From assembly GCA_964007875.1 (NCBI GenBank), contig CAXGAH010000004.1, positions 62,001 to 126,000 on the forward strand: 64,000 nt of DNA. The letters are read 5' to 3'. The stretch is from UBA1275 sp002323515 (GTDB taxonomy: Bacteria; Bacteroidota; Rhodothermia; Balneolales; Balneolaceae). Shown piece after piece: positions 9,767-18,338 of this stretch. Numbering within the stretch: position 1 is the first letter of the stretch; each line of letters opens with the position of its first letter. The position numbers were made by a program, and so were the translations under genes. Below the pieces are notes generated by a model. It worked only from the letters and a program-made list of their open reading frames with translations, searched no databases and had not been told where the DNA came from.

Positions 9767-9907
9767 ATGGAATGAATTCGCTTAAGTCACCGTTAGTCAA
9801 TGGTATTCACAAATATACATTGTACTGTTTAGGTATCGTAATTAGAGCAATAAAACCGTTTTGTTCTTTCACTTAGGTACGGATTCACTAAGTTAAATTT
9901 TTGTACT

Positions 9908-10351
9908 ATGCATATAGGAAAAGTAGCTCGAAGCCTTTTACTCCTAACACCCTGGCTATTGATTAGTAGTGACTATACAGTAGAAAAAAACATTTTTTCT
10001 ACCTTTACTTTGGTAGTAGAGGGGGTAGAAGATACAGTTGGTGAGATTAGAATCGCTGTGTTTGACTCAGAAAATAGATATCTAGACGAACCTAGTTATG
10101 TTGAAATTGTGCCAGTTAGCGACACGATGGTTGAATGGCAAATAGATGATTTAGCCTATGGTCAATATGCTATTGCTGTATATCACGACAAAAATAAAAA
10201 CGGAAAATTAGATACCAATATCCTCGGCATCCCAACAGAGAATTACGGCTTCTCCAATAACGCTAGAGGTAAATTTGGCCCAGCAAGCTGGGGTGAGGCA
10301 AAATTTTTAGTGAAGGATCGCTCAGCAGTACACCGAATAAAGTTAGAATAA
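9908..10351 (+). CDS. DUF2141 exported protein
   Basis: A 147-residue protein with an N-terminal hydrophobic export signal (VARSLLLLTPWLLISS). It is followed by a single DUF2141 domain, recognisable from GEIRIAVFDSENRY, YGQYAIAVYHDKNKNGKLDTN and the closing FGPASWGEAKFLV. The DKNKNGKLDTN stretch resembles a calcium-binding loop and is usual in this family. The molecular role of DUF2141 proteins is not established. No obvious functional link with its neighbours was seen. Confidence 0.85.
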   Translation: MHIGKVARSLLLLTPWLLISSDYTVEKNIFSTFTLVVEGVEDTVGEIRIAVFDSENRYLDEPSYVEIVPVSDTMVEWQIDDLAYGQYAIAVYHDKNKNGKLDTNILGIPTENYGFSNNARGKFGPASWGEAKFLVKDRSAVHRIKLE

Positions 10352-10425
10352 ATATCGCGCAGCAGTGGCCTAGTTTTCTGTAACCAGGTTAGTATTGCAA
10401 AGATTTTTAGGTACATGTTAGCCAA

Positions 10426-10743
10426 CTAAAATTGTACAGCCGTACCGGTGACGCTCACCATGAGCATACTTCCTGTTTCCCCAATGGTTTCATAGTCTAC
10501 GTCAATACCTATAATTGCATTGGCACCAAGTTGAAAAGCCTTCTCTTCTAACTCGCTAAATGCAATGCGTCTAGCCTCTTTTAGTTCTTTTTCATAAGAA
10601 GCAGATCGGCCACCAACGATATCGCGAATACCAGCGAAAAAATCTTTAAAAATGTTTGCTCCGAGTATAGCTTCACCGGATATAATGCCTAAATACTGGT
10701 TAATCACTTTTCCTTCAAGATTGTTGGTTGTTGTCATTATCAT
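10426..10743 (-). CDS. YbjQ/UPF0145 family protein
   Basis: A 105-residue protein of the YbjQ (putative heavy-metal-binding) family. The conserved segments are YLGIISGEAILGANIFKDFFAGIRDIVGGRS, EKELKEARRIAFSELEEKAFQLGANAIIGIDVDYE and the closing VSVTGTAV. Predicted small soluble oligomer with unknown function. An AGGAG sits 8 bases before the first ATG, which supports that start over the second ATG two codons later. Monocistronic on the minus strand. Confidence 0.88.
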   Translation of the reverse strand: MIMTTTNNLEGKVINQYLGIISGEAILGANIFKDFFAGIRDIVGGRSASYEKELKEARRIAFSELEEKAFQLGANAIIGIDVDYETIGETGSMLMVSVTGTAVQF

Positions 10744-10837
10744 GGAAGTGCTCCTAATTTGTTACACTGTAAAAATAGCTTTGAGTGTGAATTACATCAA
10801 AAATATAGTATTAGTTAAAAAATTGATACTAATGGGT

Positions 10838-10869
10838 AAAAAAAAAGCCTTCTCGATTGAGAAGGCTTT
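10838..10869 (-). terminator. Rho-independent terminator of the RRM protein gene
   Basis: A perfect 11-bp stem (AAAGCCTTCTC / GAGAAGGCTTT) with the loop GATT. On the minus strand the stem runs into a T tract (the A run at 10838-10846). It lies 18 bases beyond the stop codon of the RRM gene. Confidence 0.88.
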
Positions 10870-10887
10870 GTACAGTCATAGTGGTGA

Positions 10888-11163
10888 CTAGCGACGAAAA
10901 TTATCACGTCTTGGTCGCTCTTCACGAGGACGAGCTTCGTTCACTTTACATGAACGACCATCAATTTCTGCTCCATCGAGATCTTCGATTGCAGCTCTTG
11001 CTTCGTTATCATCATCCATTTCTACAAATCCAAATCCTTTGGATCGGCCAGAATATTTGTCTGAAATAACTTTTGCGGAACTAACGGTTCCATAAGCTTC
11101 AAAGACTTCGCGTAATTGGTCATCAGAAACCCCATAGCTAAGATTTCCTACGTAAATGTTCAT
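10888..11163 (-). CDS. Single RRM-domain RNA-binding protein
   Basis: A 91-residue cytoplasmic protein made of one RNA recognition motif. RNP2 is IYVGNL (residues 3-8) and RNP1 is KGFGFVEM (about 42-49). A short Arg/Glu/Pro-rich basic tail (ARPREERPRRDNFRR) follows. Such small glycine/arginine-tailed RRM proteins occur widely in Bacteroidota and cyanobacteria and are thought to act on RNA in a global or cold-responsive way. It has a leader of up to 163 bases and its own terminator. Confidence 0.93.
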   Translation of the reverse strand: MNIYVGNLSYGVSDDQLREVFEAYGTVSSAKVISDKYSGRSKGFGFVEMDDDNEARAAIEDLDGAEIDGRSCKVNEARPREERPRRDNFRR

Positions 11164-11300
11164 ATCAAAAAATAATTAAGTAATTAAAGTTACGGAGAGA
11201 AGCAGACAGCAACAGCTACAGGATTCAAAGAAACGTACATCTGGATATCATACCCAATCCATTCATAAATTACGGTATTAATCAACCAACACCAACAAAA

Positions 11301-11309
11301 TTATCCACA
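11301..11309 (+). promoter_or_regulatory. Isolated consensus DnaA box
   Basis: A perfect TTATCCACA between the purE stop and the start of the RRM gene, whose leader it would precede or lie in. A single 9-mer match can occur by chance in a window this size (about 0.5 expected over both strands), so function is doubtful. Confidence 0.25.
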
Positions 11310-11326
11310 CCCTTTTTTTGATGTAC

Positions 11327-11827
11327 TTAACCACTATCTTTATACAGGTTTTTTGATTTATTGAACGATTCTTCAGCCATTTTCTGATGAAATTCTTTCA
11401 ACTTATTTTGTAGCTCGATGGAGCTATTGGCTAAGATTCTACAGGCTAGCAATCCAGCATTCTGCGCCTTTCCGATAGCCACGGTAGCAACGGGAATGCC
11501 GTTGGGCATTTGTACAATCGAATATAGGCTATCCACACCGCCCAAGGCATTTGTTTGAATAGGTACACCAATAACGGGTAAGATGGTATGACTAGCCACC
11601 ATACCGGGAAGATGTGCGGCGCCACCAGCACCAGCAATAATGACTTTAAGACCTTTATTGAAGGCATTTTTGGCATATTCTGCCATGTAATCGGGTGTTC
11701 TATGAGCAGATACTACTTTTTTTTCATAGCTAACACCCATTGTATCCATTATTTCTGCGGCTTCTTTCATGGTAGGCCAGTCACTATCGCTACCCATAAT
11801 TAATCCAACTTCAATGTTATCTGCCAT
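11327..11827 (-). CDS. purE: N5-carboxyaminoimidazole ribonucleotide mutase
   Basis: A 166-residue class I PurE, which converts N5-CAIR to CAIR in purine synthesis. It shows MGSDSDWPTM, the SAHRTPDYM histidine motif and GAGGAAHLPGMVASHT. It lies 78 bases downstream of purK on the same strand, the usual functional pair. Confidence 0.96.
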   Translation of the reverse strand: MADNIEVGLIMGSDSDWPTMKEAAEIMDTMGVSYEKKVVSAHRTPDYMAEYAKNAFNKGLKVIIAGAGGAAHLPGMVASHTILPVIGVPIQTNALGGVDSLYSIVQMPNGIPVATVAIGKAQNAGLLACRILANSSIELQNKLKEFHQKMAEESFNKSKNLYKDSG

Positions 11828-11905
11828 AAAAGAATTCCTTACTTTCTTAGTGTGTATTTAAAATTACATATTAGAGAAACAATAAAAAAATATGTCAATC
11901 AACTA

Positions 11906-13099
11906 TTAAATTTGTACGCTCTCGGTTAAACGCATAGCTCGTTCATAGACACTGGTACTATCATTTCCTAAAAGAGTGTAATGGCCCATTTTCCTTCCGA
12001 TTTTACTCTGAACTTTACCGTACATATGCAAATGGCCATTGGGTTCGGAGAGTAGGGCTTCGCTGAATTCAACTTGAGCAGTTCTATTTTGCGTACCTAA
12101 TAAATTGATCATTACGCTAGCAGGGTGGGTAAGTTGAGTCGATCCAAGGTCTAACCCTAGTACTGCTCTTATATGGTTCTCGAACTGGGAAGTTACACAG
12201 CCCTCTATGGAGTAATGACCTGAATTATGTGGACGAGGTGCGGATTCATTCAATAAAACATCGCCATTTGGTGTATAAAAAAACTCAAAGGCAACAATGC
12301 CTCTTGTACCTAAGACCTCCATAGCTTGTAAGGCGCGTTTTTGTGCCAATTTTTTTATTGAATCGGGCACTCTTGCTGGAGTAACTACTGCCACGCAAAT
12401 ATGCTTTGATTGAACTGTTTCGCAACATTCGTACACCGAATACTCCCGCCCGTTGTGCGCAACTTGGACTGCTAACTCGTGACTGAAATCAATAAATGCC
12501 TCGGCTAAGATATCATGACCATTTTGCCCACCCAGTTTGGTAAACATATCTGCAGCTTCATTCAAACCAGAAACTGTTGCATTCCCATACCCATCATAGC
12601 CACCCTTGGAAGACTTTAGTACAAATGGCCAGCCATATTGGTGACCAAAATCTTTTAAATCTTCGCGATCATGGATTTGTTTATAGGGAGTGACGGGTAT
12701 TCCGGCTTCTTCAAAACTTTGTTTTTCAACGATTTTATTTTCAATTTTAGCAAAGCCTTCAGGGCTTGGATAGATAGGTGTAGCTGAATTGATTTGAACT
12801 TGCTCTAACACGCTTGATTCTATGAACTCATTTTCCAGGGTTAATACATCACACTTCTGAGCAAATTCCGTCATCGCTTTTACATCCTCAAAAGAACCAG
12901 TTGTTACCATAGGGATCATATAATGCATGGGCTCGTGGGTACTGCGATCCGTATATGCGGCCACTTGAATGCCAAGTCTATAGGCTTCAATTGCACTCAT
13001 TTTTGCTAATTGACCTGCTCCTAAAAAACCAATAGTAAATGAGGCAGGGATAGTATGAGATTCGGTGATGAGACTTTTGGACCCTTTGATATCGGTCAT
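11906..13099 (-). CDS. purK: N5-carboxyaminoimidazole ribonucleotide synthase
   Basis: A 397-residue ATP-grasp enzyme that carboxylates AIR using ATP and bicarbonate, supplying PurE. The N-terminal GFLGAGQLAKMSAIEAYRLG block, the FVLKSSKGGYDGYGN ATP-grasp loop, and the closing FEFFYTPNGDVLLNESAPRPHNSGHYSIEG block with metal and substrate ligands are intact. About 15 extra residues precede the usual PurK start. Divergent from prfA across 167 bases. Confidence 0.95.
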   Translation of the reverse strand: MTDIKGSKSLITESHTIPASFTIGFLGAGQLAKMSAIEAYRLGIQVAAYTDRSTHEPMHYMIPMVTTGSFEDVKAMTEFAQKCDVLTLENEFIESSVLEQVQINSATPIYPSPEGFAKIENKIVEKQSFEEAGIPVTPYKQIHDREDLKDFGHQYGWPFVLKSSKGGYDGYGNATVSGLNEAADMFTKLGGQNGHDILAEAFIDFSHELAVQVAHNGREYSVYECCETVQSKHICVAVVTPARVPDSIKKLAQKRALQAMEVLGTRGIVAFEFFYTPNGDVLLNESAPRPHNSGHYSIEGCVTSQFENHIRAVLGLDLGSTQLTHPASVMINLLGTQNRTAQVEFSEALLSEPNGHLHMYGKVQSKIGRKMGHYTLLGNDSTSVYERAMRLTESVQI

Positions 13100-13266
13100 T
13101 TAATGTCTTTTTAGGTTGATTGATGGGTTACTGTCTATAACTTGATTTACAAAATAGTGCGTTCATAACTTAGCTAAAAGTACAAATTAATAGTACTTAC
13201 AAGCAGCTAAGAATTGCCTATACAATAAAGTACGCTATTGTGTATTTTCAGGACAAATAACGTAAA

Positions 13267-14343
13267 ATGGATTTAGAAAAAAAATTACAACAACTCAAAG
13301 CTCGCTATAATGAACTGAATGCAGCAATGAGTGATCCTGGTATATTCGATGACCCCGAAAACTATACCAAGCTTACCAAAGAAAGAAGTGATCTGGAAGA
13401 GGTAGTACTGGATTTTGATCGATATACTGAATTAAAGGGAAACTTTAAGGGTAATATTGAGCTAATCGAAATGAATGAGGATCCTGAGATCACAGAGATG
13501 GCTGTAGCTGAGAACAAAGAACTTAAAGCAGCATTAGCTCGACTAGAAGATGAACTTAAAATTAAGTTGGTTCCTAAAGATCCTGAGGATTCAAAAAATG
13601 CGATAGTCGAGGTTAGAGCTGGTACAGGAGGTGATGAGGCGGCTATCTTTGCGGGAAATTTATTTGATATGTATCGCCGATATGCCGACGATTTAGGGTG
13701 GAAACTTCAAATTCTAAGCTTGAACGAATCAGAAAAAGGGGGGTGCAAAGAGATAAGTTTCTCCCTAGAAGGCCACGAAGTGTTTGGTAAAATGAAATTT
13801 GAGTCTGGAGTCCATCGGGTTCAGCGGGTTCCTGCTACTGAAAGTCAGGGCAGGGTACATACTTCAGCAGCAACCGTTGCTGTACTACCAGAAGTAGAGG
13901 AGGTGGATATTCACATTAACCCGAGTGATCTACGAATTGATACGTTTAGAGCGAGTGGGGCCGGTGGTCAGCATGTCAATAAAACGGATTCCGCTATTCG
14001 AATTACCCACGAGCCTACAGGTGTTGTTGCAGAGTGCCAACAAGAGCGCTCACAGTATCAAAATAAAGAGAAGGCGATGGCCATGCTTCGTGCCCGAATG
14101 TATGATATCGAGTTGGGAAAAAAGCAAAAGGCTAGGGCAGCAGAGAGAAAAAGTCAGGTTTCTACAGGTGATCGTTCTGCAAAAATTAGAACTTATAACT
14201 ACCCACAAGGCCGCCTAACTGACCACAGAATCAATCTTACACTTTATAATCTTGATGCGGTTATGAAAGGTCAGTTACATCAAGTTATAGAAGGGCTGCG
14301 CATTCAGGATAATCTAGAAAAAATGCAAGAAATGGTAGAATAA
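13267..14343 (+). CDS. prfA: Peptide chain release factor 1
   Basis: A 358-residue class I release factor that reads UAA and UAG. The PAT codon-recognition tripeptide is at residues 189-191 (RVPATESQG) and the catalytic GGQ at 233-235 (SGAGGQHVNK). Length and domain order are standard. Convergent with pckA with 35 bases between stops. Confidence 0.97.
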   Translation: MDLEKKLQQLKARYNELNAAMSDPGIFDDPENYTKLTKERSDLEEVVLDFDRYTELKGNFKGNIELIEMNEDPEITEMAVAENKELKAALARLEDELKIKLVPKDPEDSKNAIVEVRAGTGGDEAAIFAGNLFDMYRRYADDLGWKLQILSLNESEKGGCKEISFSLEGHEVFGKMKFESGVHRVQRVPATESQGRVHTSAATVAVLPEVEEVDIHINPSDLRIDTFRASGAGGQHVNKTDSAIRITHEPTGVVAECQQERSQYQNKEKAMAMLRARMYDIELGKKQKARAAERKSQVSTGDRSAKIRTYNYPQGRLTDHRINLTLYNLDAVMKGQLHQVIEGLRIQDNLEKMQEMVE

Positions 14344-14378
14344 AACCAAACTGTGAAACGATTTCTTTTGCCACCGAG

Positions 14379-15983
14379 CTACACTCTTGGTGCGGCACTT
14401 AAAAGCTCTTTACTAGCTTGGGATTCAAATTGTTTAAAGTTGTTCACAAACATTTGAGCTAATTCTCTAGCCTTTTTGTCATATTCCATCGCATCATCCC
14501 AAGTGTAACGAGGAATGAGTACCTTTGAAGGGACATCTGTTACTTGAATGGGTACCTGAAATCCAAAGATTGGATCTTTTACGTACTCCACTTTGTCAAG
14601 TTTCCCTGCGATAGCTTCACTGAGCATTTTTCGAGTATAACGTAATTTAATACGTTCTCCTGTTCCAAATTCTCCGCCAGTCCATCCCGTATTTACCATC
14701 CAGACCTTAGCTTTGTGCTTTTTGATTTTTTCAGCCAGTAATTCAGCATATAAGGTTGGATGTAAAGGCATAAAAGGTGATCCAAAACAAGCCGAAAAAG
14801 TTGCTTGGGGTTCGGTAACACCTCTTTCTGTTCCAGCCACTTTTGCGGTATATCCACTGATGAAATGGTACATAGCCTGTTCGGGCGTAAGTCTTGAAAT
14901 AGGAGGTAGTACCCCAAAGGCATCTGCCGTCAGAAAAATAATATTTTCAGGATGGTTTCCCATACCAGTTTCGCTAGCATTTGGAATAAAATCGATAGGG
15001 TAAGAGCAGCGTGTATTTTGAGTAAGACTTACATCAGTAAAATCAGGCTCTCGATTTTTATCTAAAATAACATTCTCAAGAATGGTACCTGGCATTTTAG
15101 TGGTAGCGAAAATCATGGGCTCACTTTTTTCATTAAGATTAATGGTCTTAGCGTAACATCCGCCCTCAAAGTTAAAGATTCCTTCGTCGCTCCATCCGTG
15201 CTCATCATCACCTATCAGCGTTTTTGAGGGATCTGCAGATAGTGTTGTTTTACCGGTTCCTGAAAGCCCAAAAAATACAGCAGACTTCCCATACTTATCA
15301 TGATTTGCTGAGCAATGCATAGCCATAATACCCTTTTTGGGAAGCAGGTAATTCATCACGGAAAATATCCCCTTTTTTACCTCCCCAGAATACATAGTCC
15401 CACCAATAAGTATAATCTTTTTCTCAAAATTACAGAGGATAAAGGTACTGCTTTTTGTTCCATCAACTTTTGGATCCGCCTCGAAAAAAGGAGCTGCTAC
15501 AACCGTAAAGTCTGGTTCAATATCCCTTAGTTCTTCTTCATTTGGGCGGATAAACATATTATGTGTGAATAGGGCATGGTAGGCTACCTCACTTACAACT
15601 CGGACGTTAAGTCGGTTTTTTGTATCGGCGCCACAAAAAGCATCTTTAACAAACAGTCGTCTATCTCTGAGGTATTTTTGAACTTTTGCAAAGAGATTGT
15701 TAAATACTTCTTTGCTAGCTGGTTGATTTACTACACCCCAATCTATTTCATCTTGTATGGAGGGCTGCTCTATAATAAATCGGTCTTTTGGAGATCGGCC
15801 AGTAAACTTACCGGTGTGAACAAGTAAAGCATGATCAGCGGTTAAAATAGCCTCGCCATGAAGAATGGCATGCTCGTAGAGTTCTGATGGGTTTAAATTC
15901 CAGTAAACTTCGTCGTTTTTGTCTAATCCTAAATAGTCTAACCCAATTTTACTTCTGGGGTGCACATCGTAGTCTGCTTTCAT
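14379..15983 (-). CDS. pckA: ATP-dependent phosphoenolpyruvate carboxykinase
   Basis: A 534-residue enzyme converting oxaloacetate to PEP with ATP, the first committed step of gluconeogenesis. The kinase-1a P-loop GLSGTGKTT lies at about 239-247 and is followed by the kinase-2/metal motif IGDDEHGWSDEGIFNFEGGCYAK. The substrate block HTGKFTGRSPKDRF lies near residue 56. These features mark the ATP type, not the GTP type. Single gene with a 183-base upstream region. Confidence 0.96.
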   Translation of the reverse strand: MKADYDVHPRSKIGLDYLGLDKNDEVYWNLNPSELYEHAILHGEAILTADHALLVHTGKFTGRSPKDRFIIEQPSIQDEIDWGVVNQPASKEVFNNLFAKVQKYLRDRRLFVKDAFCGADTKNRLNVRVVSEVAYHALFTHNMFIRPNEEELRDIEPDFTVVAAPFFEADPKVDGTKSSTFILCNFEKKIILIGGTMYSGEVKKGIFSVMNYLLPKKGIMAMHCSANHDKYGKSAVFFGLSGTGKTTLSADPSKTLIGDDEHGWSDEGIFNFEGGCYAKTINLNEKSEPMIFATTKMPGTILENVILDKNREPDFTDVSLTQNTRCSYPIDFIPNASETGMGNHPENIIFLTADAFGVLPPISRLTPEQAMYHFISGYTAKVAGTERGVTEPQATFSACFGSPFMPLHPTLYAELLAEKIKKHKAKVWMVNTGWTGGEFGTGERIKLRYTRKMLSEAIAGKLDKVEYVKDPIFGFQVPIQVTDVPSKVLIPRYTWDDAMEYDKKARELAQMFVNNFKQFESQASKELLSAAPRV

Positions 15984-16166
15984 TGCTCTTTATTATATCT
16001 TTTTAAACGGTCTTTGATTTGGCTAAAGAAGGAATGCTTGAGGGAGGCCAAGTATTCAATCGAGTTTCAACGTATCATTTTGTAAGCAATAATAAGGAGC
16101 TTAGCAACAACTCTCAAAAATTAGCTTTAGCTTTGAGAAAAGCGGTACCAAATAAGTACCTTTATG

Positions 16167-16679
16167 TTACTGTTTAGCCCATGCTTTGTGTCCACCTAAA
16201 AGATTTTTTACATTTTTGAAGCCAAGGCGCTCTGTCATTAATGCCGATGCTTGTGAGCTTCTATTGCCAGATCGGCAATACACTAAATAGGTGCTGCTTT
16301 TATCGAGTAAGATAAGTTTATCTTGAAAGTCAGATTGATAAAAGTCAAGATGAATAGCACCTTCAATAGCCCCTGCATTAACTTCTGCTAAGGTTCTAAC
16401 GTCTAAAATTATCACTGAATCCTGTTCCATAAGTGCGGCGAAGGTAGTAACATCAATATCTTCAATAGTACTTTGCATCGCTTGAGTATGTTCTGATGCG
16501 TTTCCTATTCCTTTTTCGGTGGTTGAAGTACAGGCCAATAGTCCATTTAGCAGTAAGGCTAATCCAAAAAACCTCACAAATAAGTTGTTTTTTGGTAGAT
16601 TTATAAAACTAGACAAAATCAAAGTATCCGTCCATATTAGTTTTGAAGCGAGTTGCTCTTTCGTTCTTTGTCGGGTCAT
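16167..16679 (-). CDS. Rhodanese-domain lipoprotein
   Basis: A 170-residue protein with a lipobox (LLNGLLAC, Cys50) and a C-terminal rhodanese domain (residues 75-170). The active-site loop is CRSGNR with catalytic Cys135, so sulfurtransferase chemistry in the periplasm is possible. The first ATG has a fair ribosome site (AAGGA, 6 bases away) but puts about 35 residues before the hydrophobic segment. A GTG at residue 35 (VRFFGLALLLNG) would give a normal lipoprotein signal, so the start is uncertain. Confidence 0.88.
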   Translation of the reverse strand: MTRQRTKEQLASKLIWTDTLILSSFINLPKNNLFVRFFGLALLLNGLLACTSTTEKGIGNASEHTQAMQSTIEDIDVTTFAALMEQDSVIILDVRTLAEVNAGAIEGAIHLDFYQSDFQDKLILLDKSSTYLVYCRSGNRSSQASALMTERLGFKNVKNLLGGHKAWAKQ

Positions 16680-16885
16680 AGGTAATCCTTTTTGGGGACA
16701 TTGAAATTTAGCTGTGTTGTGTCACAAAGAAAATTTCGCTGTGTAGTTATAATTATAATCAAAATAGGGAATTTGCAAGCATTGTTCCGCCTGTTATTAT
16801 AAGCGGCAGGAACCCGAAAAAAACACAAATACTAAGCGTCAACTTTAATATCTTTCGGGTCTAAATTAGTAGGATAAATAGAGTT

Positions 16886-18331
16886 ATGAATACCATTGAT
16901 CATAAAGATTTTGAAGCGGTAATTGGTTTGGAAGTACATGCCCAATTACTAACTCAAAGCAAAGCGTTTGCTCCTGTAGCAGCGCAGTATGGCCAGGCAC
17001 CCAATACCCAAGTTAGCCCATTGTGTTTAGGTCACCCAGGCACCCTGCCTCTAGTAAACGAAAATCTAGTTCGTTACATAATTAAAATGGGTTTGGCTAC
17101 CAATTGCTCTATTGCCCCTAAATCTATTTTTGCTAGGAAAAATTACTTTTATCCTGATTTACCAAAAGGTTTTCAAATATCTCAGTTTGAAACACCCATG
17201 TGTGAAGGTGGATACATTGACATAGAAGTGGAAGGGTACACCAAACGCATAGGGATTACTCGTATCCACATGGAAGAGGATGCTGGAAAATCCATTCATG
17301 ATCAAGATCCCTATAATACGTTGGTAGATTTAAACAGGGCGGGTACTCCACTCATTGAAATAGTGTCAGAGCCAGATTTGCGTACCCCACAAGAAGCCTA
17401 CGCCTACCTGTCTAAAATTAAACAGATTGTTCAATATCTTGAGGTCTGTGACGGAAATATGGAAGAGGGTAGTTTGCGTTGTGATGCCAATGTTTCGGTA
17501 CGACCAAGGGGACGAGAAAAATTTGGTACTCGTACCGAGCTCAAAAATATGAACTCCTTTAGAAATGTTGAAAAAGCCATAGATTTTGAAATTTACAGGC
17601 AAATTGAACTTATAGAAGCGGGAGGTGAAGTCGTTCAACAAACTAGGCTTTGGCATACTAGTAAAATGGAGACTCGAATCATGAGATCTAAAGAGGAGGC
17701 GCATGATTATCGATATTTTCCAGAACCAGATCTCCCGCCCATTATTGTAACCAATGATTTATTGGATGAGATAAAGGCAGAGTTACCGGAGCTTGCTCAT
17801 GTACGTCAAGAGCGTTTTGTGGAACAATATCAACTCAGTGAAATCGATGCAGTTACCTTAACAGAGAATCGATATCTTGCCGATTTTTTTGAAGAACTGG
17901 TCTCCGAAAGTGGCCATGTGAAAGCCTCGGTTAGTCTAATTTTAAGTGACGTTCTCCGAGTGCTAAATGAGCAAAGTATTAGCATAAAAGAATTCCCTTT
18001 ATCGGTGCAAAGATTAGCTGAATTGTTGGATCTCAGAACTTCAGATAAAGTCAGCTCATCCGCTCAACAGACCATATTTAATGCCATGTTAGAACAAGAT
18101 ACCTCAGCGCTTGAATTAGCAGATGCCTTGAATGTACTCCAGGTTTCGGACACTAATTATATGGATGATCTGGTACAGCAAGTTATTGAAGCGAATCCAG
18201 ATGAAGCCAAACGATATCGAGAGGGAAAAAAGCAATTGATGGGATTTTTTGTGGGACAGGTGATGAAGGCCTCTAAGGGGAAAGCTAATCCTAAAATGGC
18301 GAATGAATTTGTTCGTAAATATTTAGACTAA
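16886..18331 (+). CDS. gatB: Aspartyl/glutamyl-tRNA amidotransferase subunit B
   Basis: A 481-residue subunit of the GatCAB complex that amidates misacylated Glu-tRNA(Gln) and Asp-tRNA(Asn). The kinase-like domain opens with EAVIGLEVHAQL and has LGHPGTLPLVNE, KNYFYPDLPKGFQISQ and GSLRCDANVSVRP. The C-terminal YqeY-like tail ends in GKANPKMANEFVRKYL. gatA and gatC are not in the window. An imperfect hairpin (GTTCCGCC / GGCAGGAAC) lies about 75 bases upstream of the start. Confidence 0.96.
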   Translation: MNTIDHKDFEAVIGLEVHAQLLTQSKAFAPVAAQYGQAPNTQVSPLCLGHPGTLPLVNENLVRYIIKMGLATNCSIAPKSIFARKNYFYPDLPKGFQISQFETPMCEGGYIDIEVEGYTKRIGITRIHMEEDAGKSIHDQDPYNTLVDLNRAGTPLIEIVSEPDLRTPQEAYAYLSKIKQIVQYLEVCDGNMEEGSLRCDANVSVRPRGREKFGTRTELKNMNSFRNVEKAIDFEIYRQIELIEAGGEVVQQTRLWHTSKMETRIMRSKEEAHDYRYFPEPDLPPIIVTNDLLDEIKAELPELAHVRQERFVEQYQLSEIDAVTLTENRYLADFFEELVSESGHVKASVSLILSDVLRVLNEQSISIKEFPLSVQRLAELLDLRTSDKVSSSAQQTIFNAMLEQDTSALELADALNVLQVSDTNYMDDLVQQVIEANPDEAKRYREGKKQLMGFFVGQVMKASKGKANPKMANEFVRKYLD

Positions 18332-18338
18332 AAATCTG

